5,373 bases of DNA from Xanthobacteraceae bacterium (GTDB taxonomy: Bacteria > Pseudomonadota > Alphaproteobacteria > Rhizobiales > Xanthobacteraceae): the NCBI GenBank assembly GCA_030037185.1, contig JASHRR010000097.1:1-5373 (forward strand), given 5' to 3'. Positions within the stretch are counted from its first letter, which is position 1. The number at the start of each line of letters is the position of its first letter. Shown piece after piece: positions 1-5,373 of the stretch. The notes under the pieces are model-generated. The model made no database searches. It had not been told where the DNA came from and worked only from the letters and a program-made list of their open reading frames with translations. Position numbers and translations under genes: made by a program.

Positions 1-2
1 TT

Positions 3-626
3 GCCCAGGGCCTGGTGGTCGAGATGGAAGCGGAGCTGGCAGGACTTTATCGCCGCCGCGAACTCGTGCGCGACACCAGGGTCGCGCCGGAAGTCCTTCG
101 CGCCCCTCTTGATGGTGTGCTCGCCCTTTCGCATGTGGTGGTCGGCCAAGTCGTCCAGGCACAGGACGTGTTGTTTCAGATCGTCGATCCAAAAGTGTTG
201 TGGATCGAGGCCTATGACTACGCCGGCGTCGACCCGGCCAAGCTGACCAAAGCCACTGCAGTCGCGGCCGACAATACGGCCATGAAACTGAGTTTTGAAG
301 GGTGGAGCCGCACCCTGCAACAGCAGGCGACCGTTCTGCAATTCGCTATCGTAAATCCACCTCTTTCCATCCGCGTCGGCCAACCGGTGACAGTGACGGC
401 ACAACAGGGTGAGACCACGACAGGCATCGTAATCGATCGGGAGGCCGTGGTGCGCGCAAATAACGGCGAGACGATCGTCTGGCGCCACGACGACCCAGAG
501 CTTTTCGAGGCGCGCACGGTGAGAACGCAGCCGTTCGACGCCACCCATACGCTGATTGAGGCGGGACTCGACACGGGCGAGCGTATAGTCAATCGCGGCG
601 CCGAGATGATCAACCAAATCCGTTAG
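3..626 (+). CDS. RND efflux periplasmic adaptor subunit (membrane fusion protein, CzcB-like), 5'-truncated
   Basis: C-terminal 207 residues of a periplasmic adaptor that links an inner-membrane RND pump to an outer-membrane channel. The frame is open from base 3 and has no start in the window, so the gene begins upstream; the ATG at base 24 is internal. In order, the sequence shows the end of the helical hairpin ([14 protein letters not shown]), the second half of the lipoyl domain ([19 protein letters not shown], then [14 protein letters not shown]), a beta-barrel region, and a membrane-proximal domain ending [16 protein letters not shown]. This order and the closing 'GAE-NQIR' pattern are typical of heavy-metal adaptors of the CzcB/CusB class. 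The missing N-terminal part would hold the signal peptide, the first lipoyl half and any N-terminal metal-binding extension, so metal specificity cannot be judged. The stop TAG overlaps the ribosome binding site of the RND gene seven bases downstream, supporting co-translation. Family assignment is firm; the metal is unknown. Confidence 0.9.
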   Translation, partial: AQGLVVEMEAELAGLYRRRELVRDTRVAPEVLRAPLDGVLALSHVVVGQVVQAQDVLFQIVDPKVLWIEAYDYAGVDPAKLTKATAVAADNTAMKLSFEGWSRTLQQQATVLQFAIVNPPLSIRVGQPVTVTAQQGETTTGIVIDREAVVRANNGETIVWRHDDPELFEARTVRTQPFDATHTLIEAGLDTGERIVNRGAEMINQIR

Positions 627-629
627 GAA
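625..629 (+). promoter_or_regulatory. Ribosome binding site for the RND pump gene, overlapping the adaptor stop codon
   Basis: AGGAA lies within and just after the adaptor stop (TAG at 624-626). It sits 4 bases before GTG 634 and 7 bases before GTG 637. The spacing slightly favours the second GTG; the two choices differ by one residue. Confidence 0.55.
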
Positions 630-633
630 CGTC

Positions 634-3600
634 GTGGTGTTCAATCGTCTGGTGTCCGGGGGCTTGCGCCACCGTCTGGTCATCTTGGCGGTCGCGCTGG
701 TGCTATCCGTCTACGGCGCGCTGGTGCTGCCGCTGATTCCGGTCGATGTCTTCCCCGACCTGAATCAGCCGGTCGTAACATTGATGACCGAGGCTGAAGG
801 TCTTGCGCCCCAGGAAGTCGAGCAGCTGGTCTCGTTCCCGATCGAAAGCATCATGAACGGCATGCCGGGCGTCACGCGCGTCCGCTCGGTCTCGAGCGCA
901 GGCCTGTCAATCGTCTACGTCGAATTCAATTGGGGTACCGACATTTTCCGCAATCGCCAGCTGGTCTCGGAACGGCTGGCGCTGGTCCGCGAGCAGCTTG
1001 CGCGCGGCACCATTCCTCAGATGGGCCCCATCGCCTCGATCATGGGCGAGATCATGCTGATCGCGATCACCAGCGATACCGCCTCGCCGATGGAGATACG
1101 CGAAACTGCGGATTTCGTGCTGCGCCCGCAGCTTTTGGCCATTCCTGGCGTTGCCCAGGTGATCCCGATCGGCGGCGAGGTCCGCCAGTATCGCGTCGAG
1201 CCGAGCCCGGCACTGATGCAGGCCCTCGACGTCACCTATGATCAGATCGAGGCCGCGACAAGCCGCTTCGGCACCAATACCGGCGGCGGTTTTGTCGACC
1301 AGCAGGGCCGCGAGTATCTCATCCGCAATGTGGGAGTGACCCGGCGTCTTGAGGACCTGCGCGAGACGGTAGTGGGCTATCGCCAGGGGCAGCCGGTGCT
1401 GCTGCGGCAGGTCGCCAATGTGGAGTTCGCCCCTCGCGTCAAACGCGGCGATGCCGGCTATCGCGGCAAGCCGGCGGTCATTCTGTCGATCCAAAAGCAG
1501 CCGGAGGCCGACACAGTTGCACTGACACATCAGATCGAAAACGCCCTTCAAACGATCCAAAAAACGCTGCCGGCCGGTATTTCGGCTACCAACGTGCAAT
1601 TCCGGCAGGCGAACTTTATCGAGGCGTCGATCGGCAGCCTCAAAAGAGCATTGATTGAATCAGCTTTGGTCGTGGCCGTTGTTCTGCTCATCTTTTTGAT
1701 GAATGCGCGCACGACGGTGATTTCGCTGACCGCCATTCCGTTGTCGCTCCTGATATCGATGATCGTATTCAAGGCATTCGGGCTCACGATCAATACAATG
1801 ACGCTCGGAGGTCTGGCGATCGCGATCGGCGAGCTCGTTGACGACGCCGTGGTGGACGTCGAGAACATCATGCGCCGGTTAAGGGAGAATCGCCGCAAGC
1901 GTGAGCCGCTGCCAGTCATCGAGGTGATTGCGGCCGCATGCCAGGAGGTCCGATCGGGCGTTCTCTACGCGACCGTCATTATTGTTCTCGTGCTGCTACC
2001 CCTGTTTGCGATGTCCGGCCTTGAAGGCCGGCTGTTCGCGCCGCTCGGCATCGCCTACGTGGTCTCGATTCTGGGCAGTTTGCTCGTCTCGATTACGGTG
2101 ACGCCGGTCCTGTCCTACTATTTGCTGACCGGGAGCCGCCAGCCGCATCGCGACAGTTTCCTCTTGCGGCAATTGCAACGCGCGAATGCGGCCGTTCTGT
2201 CGTGGGCACTGCAGCGGCGTCAGGCAGTGTTCATCGCAGCAGCGGGCGCCGTCGCGATCGCCGCCGGTGCTGCGCTGGCGCTGCCGCGCACCTTCTTGCC
2301 CCCCTTCAACGAAGGGACGCTCGATGTCAGCCTGCAATACAATCCCGGCATCTCGCTGAAAGAGTCCAACCGTCTGGGTTTGGTCGCGGAGCATCTGTTG
2401 ATGGACATTCCCGAGGTGACCTCGGTCGGCCGCCGTACCGGCCGGGCTGAACTCGACGAACATGCCGAAGGCGTTCATTTTAGTGAAATCGATGTCGACC
2501 TCAGGCCGACGGCGCGCTCGCGCGATCAGGTGCTGGCCGATGTACGCGCGCGCCTCGCCGTGTTGCCCGCCTCGGTCAGCGTCGGGCAGCCGATCGCGCA
2601 TCGCATGGACCACATGATCTCCGGCATTCGTGCGGAAATCGCCCTGAAGGTGTTTGGCGAAAATCTCGATACATTGCGTGATCTCGCCGAGACGTTGCGG
2701 CAGAAGCTGGCGGCGGTCAAAGGGCTCGCCGATCTGCAGACCGAAAAGCAGAATCGGATTCCGCAGCTGCGCGTCGAGGCGGATTATGACCGCGCCAAGA
2801 TGTATGGCGTGACGCCGGCGGCGCTGACCAGCGCGCTCGAAGGAATGTCGAATGGACGAACCGTGTCCCAGGTGATTACCGAGGGTAATCGCCGCTTCGA
2901 CGTTGTCATGCGTTTGTCGGACGAGAACCGGTCGCCCACGGGGCTGGCCGACGTCTTGATCGAGGCGCCGTCAGGACGTATCCCTCTTCGTCTGGTCGCC
3001 CGGGTCGAACAAGCGGACGGACCGAATCAGATTTTCCGCGACAACGGTCAACGCCGGATCGCGGTCTATGCCAACACGGACGGCACGCGGGACCGGGCGC
3101 AGATCATCGCCGACTTTCGCGCCGTCCTTGCCGCAACGCCTCTGCCCCAAGGCTACAGCGCAACGCTTGAGGGCACCTATCAGGCTTATGAGGACGCGGC
3201 GTGGCGCATCGGCATTCTGTCCGTGGCATCGTTGTTATTGATCTTTCTGCTGCTGCAAAGCCGGTATCGTTCGTCGGTATTGGCCCTCATCATCATGGCC
3301 AACATTCCGCTGGCGCTGATTGGCAGTGTGGTGGCGCTGTGGATCACTGAACTTCCGCTGTCGGTCGCCAGCATGATGGGATTTGTCACGCTTGCCGGCA
3401 TCAGTACCCGCAACGGCATCCTGAAGACGAGCCGCTATGTCAATCTCGCGGCCCATGAGGGCGAGACCTTCGGGCGCAACTTGGTCACGCGCGGCAGCCT
3501 GGACAGACTGGCACCGGTGTTGCTGACAGCCCTGTCGGCCGGTTTGGCGCTGATACCCTTGCTGCGAGGAGCCGCTGAGCCGGGGCGGGAGATTCTTCAT

Positions 3601-3753
3601 CCGGTCGCGGTGACGATTTTTGGCGGACTGGTGAGTTCGACCCTGCTGGATGCGGTTGTCACGCCGGCGCTGTTTTTGACGTTCGGCCGAAAGTCGCTGG
3701 AGCGTTTGGCCGCACCGAACCCGGGCGCGTTGGTGCCCGCCGAAACCTATTGA
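634..3753 (+). CDS. Heavy-metal-efflux RND transporter permease (CzcA/CusA family)
   Basis: Proton-driven inner-membrane pump that, as a trimer with the adaptor, exports metal ions through an outer-membrane channel. Its 1039 residues match the usual HME-RND length. The twofold RND repeat is visible: TM1 (about 15-33), a periplasmic porter domain, TM2-TM6 (about 339-357, 362-380, 388-410, 441-460, 468-496), TM7 (526-549), a second porter domain, then TM8-TM12 (858-876 to 989-1015). Family motifs include [13 protein letters not shown] near the N-terminus and PPFNEGT at 556-562. The TM4 proton-relay motif is [13 protein letters not shown] (399-411). It keeps D403 and E410, matching CzcA D408 and E415, but has A397 where CzcA has D402. 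By memory alignment, CusA's Cu/Ag methionines M573, M623 and M672 are replaced by S566, F616 and H660, so a Cu/Ag role is not supported. TM10 carries the variant [12 protein letters not shown]. The start is GTG (634 or 637). A divalent substrate (Ni, Co, Zn or Cd) is inferred. Confidence 0.95.
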   Translation: MVFNRLVSGGLRHRLVILAVALVLSVYGALVLPLIPVDVFPDLNQPVVTLMTEAEGLAPQEVEQLVSFPIESIMNGMPGVTRVRSVSSAGLSIVYVEFNWGTDIFRNRQLVSERLALVREQLARGTIPQMGPIASIMGEIMLIAITSDTASPMEIRETADFVLRPQLLAIPGVAQVIPIGGEVRQYRVEPSPALMQALDVTYDQIEAATSRFGTNTGGGFVDQQGREYLIRNVGVTRRLEDLRETVVGYRQGQPVLLRQVANVEFAPRVKRGDAGYRGKPAVILSIQKQPEADTVALTHQIENALQTIQKTLPAGISATNVQFRQANFIEASIGSLKRALIESALVVAVVLLIFLMNARTTVISLTAIPLSLLISMIVFKAFGLTINTMTLGGLAIAIGELVDDAVVDVENIMRRLRENRRKREPLPVIEVIAAACQEVRSGVLYATVIIVLVLLPLFAMSGLEGRLFAPLGIAYVVSILGSLLVSITVTPVLSYYLLTGSRQPHRDSFLLRQLQRANAAVLSWALQRRQAVFIAAAGAVAIAAGAALALPRTFLPPFNEGTLDVSLQYNPGISLKESNRLGLVAEHLLMDIPEVTSVGRRTGRAELDEHAEGVHFSEIDVDLRPTARSRDQVLADVRARLAVLPASVSVGQPIAHRMDHMISGIRAEIALKVFGENLDTLRDLAETLRQKLAAVKGLADLQTEKQNRIPQLRVEADYDRAKMYGVTPAALTSALEGMSNGRTVSQVITEGNRRFDVVMRLSDENRSPTGLADVLIEAPSGRIPLRLVARVEQADGPNQIFRDNGQRRIAVYANTDGTRDRAQIIADFRAVLAATPLPQGYSATLEGTYQAYEDAAWRIGILSVASLLLIFLLLQSRYRSSVLALIIMANIPLALIGSVVALWITELPLSVASMMGFVTLAGISTRNGILKTSRYVNLAAHEGETFGRNLVTRGSLDRLAPVLLTALSAGLALIPLLRGAAEPGREILHPVAVTIFGGLVSSTLLDAVVTPALFLTFGRKSLERLAAPNPGALVPAETY

Positions 3754-3770
3754 GCATCGGGAACCGTAAG

Positions 3771-4142
3771 ATGTCGAAGCGTGCGGTGGTTTCCTTGATC
3801 TTCGTGGTTACGGCGTTCGCCGCCGGGGCTCAAAACAGCAAGGGCGAGAACGGCGGCAACGTCGTCGTGATGGAAGGCCACCCAATCGAATTTGTCAGCA
3901 AGGGGCAGGCGATCACGTTCTATATCCTCGAGGATGACGGCAAGAGCCCGACGCCGACGAAGGGTTTCAGTGGCCGTGCCGTGATTCAGGACGCCGGCAA
4001 GACCACGGCCGTCAATCTCTCTCCTGCAGAACCGAACATGTTTGTCGGGCAGCTCGCAATGCCGCTCGGGTCCAAGGCCCGCGTTGTGTTCTCGGCCAAA
4101 ATACCCGGCCACACTCTTCAGGCGCGTTTCACCACGGACTGA
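3771..4142 (+). CDS. Small exported (periplasmic) protein of unknown function, in a metal-efflux operon
   Basis: Not assignable by me to a named family. The 123-residue product begins with a clear signal peptide: MSKR, a hydrophobic stretch at 5-18, and a likely cleavage after A-G-A (18-20). The mature part of about 103 residues has alternating hydrophobic strands (NVVVMEGHPIEFV, ITFYILEDDG, RAVIQD, ARVVFSA, TLQARF), suggesting a small all-beta sandwich; this fold is inferred. It has no cysteine and only two histidines, H37 (EGHPIEF) and H114 (IPGHTLQ), one near each end of the mature domain. With the acidic run E54-D55-D56 these are the obvious candidate metal ligands. ATG 3771 was chosen because it gives a compact signal peptide and has GGGA at 3759-3762, 8 bases upstream. 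An in-frame TTG at 3750, overlapping the RND stop, would add 7 residues and weaken the signal peptide. The gene starts 17 bases after the pump gene, so a role as periplasmic accessory or metal-binding factor for the pump is likely but unproven. Confidence 0.85.
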   Translation: MSKRAVVSLIFVVTAFAAGAQNSKGENGGNVVVMEGHPIEFVSKGQAITFYILEDDGKSPTPTKGFSGRAVIQDAGKTTAVNLSPAEPNMFVGQLAMPLGSKARVVFSAKIPGHTLQARFTTD

Positions 4143-4154
4143 TTCAGTAGTACT

Positions 4155-4160
4155 AGGGGA
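4155..4160 (+). promoter_or_regulatory. Probable ribosome binding site for the HupE-type gene
   Basis: AGGGGA lies 8 bases before ATG 4169. It directly abuts or overlaps the earlier in-frame ATG at 4160, which makes that start unlikely. A further in-frame ATG at 4184 has its own GGAG at 4171-4174, 9 bases upstream, and remains a real alternative. Confidence 0.45.
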
Positions 4161-4168
4161 TGTGTACC

Positions 4169-4795
4169 ATGGAGTACCGAGGAATGGCTCTTCGCCAATG
4201 GGGATCAGCCGCGAAACGGCTGCTGATATCGCTCCCCCTTGTCTGGCTGATGATGGCAGCCCCGGCGCTCGCCCATTCCGAGAAGGGTGAGGCGATCGAT
4301 TTCTGGAGCGGCTTTACCCATCCGCTGTTTGGCCTTGATCACGTCGTCGCCATGGTGGCGGTGGGATTATGGGGCGCTTTTCTTGGCGCCCCGGCGTTGT
4401 GGATTCTGCCCGTGGTATTTCCGCTGGTGATGGCCATCGCCGGCGCCGCGGGGGTGTTCGGCCTTCCGTTGGTGGGTATCGAGACCGGCATCGCGCTGTC
4501 GGCGATCGCGCTTGGAGCCATGGTGGCGTTGGCGGCGAAACCGCCGCTGTGGGTTGCCGCACTGCTGGTGGGAGGGTTCGCGGTATTTCATGGCTATGCG
4601 CACGGAGCCGAACTTCCAGTCGGCGCCGACGCGATCTCGTTCTCCATGGGCTTTGTGATTGCCACCGGCCTGCTCCACTTAAGCGGCATCGCCTTCGGCA
4701 CGCTTTCTCAATGGCCGATCGGCCGTATCGCCGTACAGGCAGCGGGCGGCGTCATTACCCTGATCGGGTTTGGCTTCCTGACGGGTGTCATATGA
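4169..4795 (+). CDS. hupE: HupE/UreJ-type nickel (metal) permease
   Basis: Small inner-membrane permease of the HupE/UreJ family, whose studied members take up nickel for hydrogenase or urease. From ATG 4169 it has 208 residues, about the family length. A signal peptide (about 14-35) ends in A-P-A-L-A before H36, followed by about six hydrophobic segments. The first signature, HPLFGLDH (H51, D57, H58), and the second, FHGYAHGAE (H141, H145, E148), are both intact. The residues I recall as important in Rhizobium leguminosarum HupE (H36, D42, H43, F69, E90, H130, E133) all match here at a constant offset of 15: H51, D57, H58, F84, E105, H145, E148. Three in-frame ATGs (4160, 4169, 4184) are possible; 4169 has the best-spaced upstream purine run, and 4184 gives a 203-residue product with the same signal peptide. 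No hydrogenase or urease gene is visible; the neighbours are an HME-RND pump and a second HupE-like gene. Nickel is the best guess, and cobalt is possible. The symbol reflects family membership only. Confidence 0.9.
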   Translation: MEYRGMALRQWGSAAKRLLISLPLVWLMMAAPALAHSEKGEAIDFWSGFTHPLFGLDHVVAMVAVGLWGAFLGAPALWILPVVFPLVMAIAGAAGVFGLPLVGIETGIALSAIALGAMVALAAKPPLWVAALLVGGFAVFHGYAHGAELPVGADAISFSMGFVIATGLLHLSGIAFGTLSQWPIGRIAVQAAGGVITLIGFGFLTGVI

Positions 4796-5373
4796 GCCGC
4801 CAGTTCAGTCTTGTGATCCTGACCGGCTTGGCGTTGACGACGCCCGCCGTGGCACACTCGCCGATCATGGGAATTGGAGGGGTTCCGGGCGGCGCGCTTC
4901 ACGCGATGCTCATTCCCGAGCACGGGCTGGGCCTGTTGGTCCTCGGGCTGGCTCTGGGACGGCAGGCCTGGCCTCAGCGCCGCGTCGGCCTTACGATTTT
5001 TGTAGCCGTGTTGACGTGCGGCCTTTTCGCCGCCGCCTTTGCGATCGGCGAGGGCCTGGCGGCCGACGTGCTGTTGACCGCAACCGGCGTATTGGGCCTG
5101 CTGATCGCGGCCGCGTGGGTGCCGCCCACGCTCGGCTGGGCGCTGGCCGCGATCGCTGGGCTGACTTTTGCTCTGGACTCACGTCCTGACGTTACATCCT
5201 CGCAAGAGACCCTGGAGATGCTCATCGGCACCGGCGTCGCCGCCATTGTGATCGTCGTGGCGATTTCCGAACTGTCATTTCGCCTGCGCGGCAATGCGCA
5301 GGTCATGGTATCGCGCGTCCTCGGCTCCTGGATCGCCGCCATCGCGATCCTGGTGTTGTCGCTGCGGATCGTC
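4792..5373 (+). CDS. Second, diverged HupE/UreJ-like membrane protein, 3' end outside window
   Basis: Open from ATG 4792 to the last base (194 codons) with no stop, so the gene is partial at its 3' end. The ATG overlaps the stop of the preceding permease (ATGA, 4792-4795). No strong ribosome binding site precedes it, which suggests translational coupling. The product has a signal peptide (about 1-21, ending A-V-A before H22) and then several hydrophobic segments. After the signal comes HSPIMGIGGVPGGALHAMLIPEHG, given here in two parts to mark its features: H22-S-P-I-M-G, then H37 and E43-H44. The pair H37/E43-H44 has the same spacing as the HupE HX5DH signature, with Glu for Asp. The second HupE signature (FHGxAHGxE) is absent, and no histidine occurs after residue 44. 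The end, SWIAAIAILVLSLRIV, looks like the last membrane helix, so the stop is probably only a few codons beyond the edge. Relationship to HupE/UreJ is inferred from topology, the motif and adjacency. It may be a partner subunit rather than an independent transporter. Confidence 0.85.
   Translation, partial: MSRQFSLVILTGLALTTPAVAHSPIMGIGGVPGGALHAMLIPEHGLGLLVLGLALGRQAWPQRRVGLTIFVAVLTCGLFAAAFAIGEGLAADVLLTATGVLGLLIAAAWVPPTLGWALAAIAGLTFALDSRPDVTSSQETLEMLIGTGVAAIVIVVAISELSFRLRGNAQVMVSRVLGSWIAAIAILVLSLRIV

Noticed and set aside
1..246. 81-codon + strand frame at the left edge
   Set aside because: Ser/Arg/Cys-rich shadow of the adaptor frame, which has clear lipoyl and barrel motifs over the same bases.
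907..1599. 230-codon open frame on the minus strand inside the RND gene
   Set aside because: It is opposite a strongly supported RND coding frame, has low-complexity His/Asp/Arg-rich composition typical of antisense reading in GC-rich DNA, and shows no recognisable domain.
1996..2613. 205-codon open frame on the minus strand inside the RND gene
   Set aside because: Same situation: Arg/Gln/Gly-rich, no domain, fully covered by the pump coding sequence.
634..3753. Cu(I)/Ag(I) pump (CusA) as the specific identity
   Set aside because: The three CusA cleft methionines appear to be replaced by Ser, Phe and His, and no CusF-like or copper chaperone gene is visible nearby.
3747..4112. 121-codon minus strand frame over the small periplasmic gene
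   Set aside because: The + strand frame has a signal peptide, a plausible beta pattern and operon spacing; the minus frame is Arg/His/Asp-rich with no motif.
4143..4180. Short near-palindromic GTAC/CCATGG-rich stretch before the HupE gene, considered as an operator or terminator
   Set aside because: The inverted repeats are too short and imperfect, there is no T-run, and part of it lies in the likely coding region or ribosome binding site.
4785..5189. 134-codon + strand frame over the last gene
   Set aside because: Arg/Gly/Asp-rich product without membrane segments or motifs; the frame starting at 4792 over the same bases gives a signal peptide and membrane helices and is the real gene.

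Overview
The window is a dense, one-directional block of metal-handling genes with no long non-coding stretch. High GC content (roughly 60%, by eye), compact spacing and the protein variants suggest an alphaproteobacterium, most likely of the Rhizobiales/Bradyrhizobium-Rhodopseudomonas type. That assignment is inferred from general resemblance, not from a search.

Layout, all on the + strand: (1) the C-terminal 207 residues of a periplasmic adaptor (membrane fusion protein) of an RND efflux pump, cut by the left edge; (2) a complete inner-membrane RND pump of the heavy-metal-efflux (HME, CzcA/CusA) type, about 1039 residues; (3) a small exported protein of about 123 residues that I cannot assign to a named family; (4) a HupE/UreJ-type permease carrying all the residues I recall as important for nickel transport; (5) a second, diverged HupE/UreJ-like membrane protein, starting in a 4-base ATGA overlap and still open at the right edge. 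Gaps between genes are 7, 17 and 26 bases, then an overlap. This points to one transcript whose promoter lies upstream of the window. I see no internal promoter or terminator.

Working model (inference): adaptor and RND pump form the core of a three-part export machine for a divalent metal, possibly nickel or cobalt. The small exported protein would act in the periplasm as an accessory or metal-binding factor. The two HupE-like proteins would move or sense the same metal across the inner membrane. The RND protein lacks the three cleft methionines of the Cu/Ag pump CusA and lacks the first aspartate of the CzcA TM4 motif. Its substrate therefore cannot be read off from either prototype. The most interesting points are an uptake-type permease pair inside an efflux operon, the degenerate second permease, and the unassigned small periplasmic protein.
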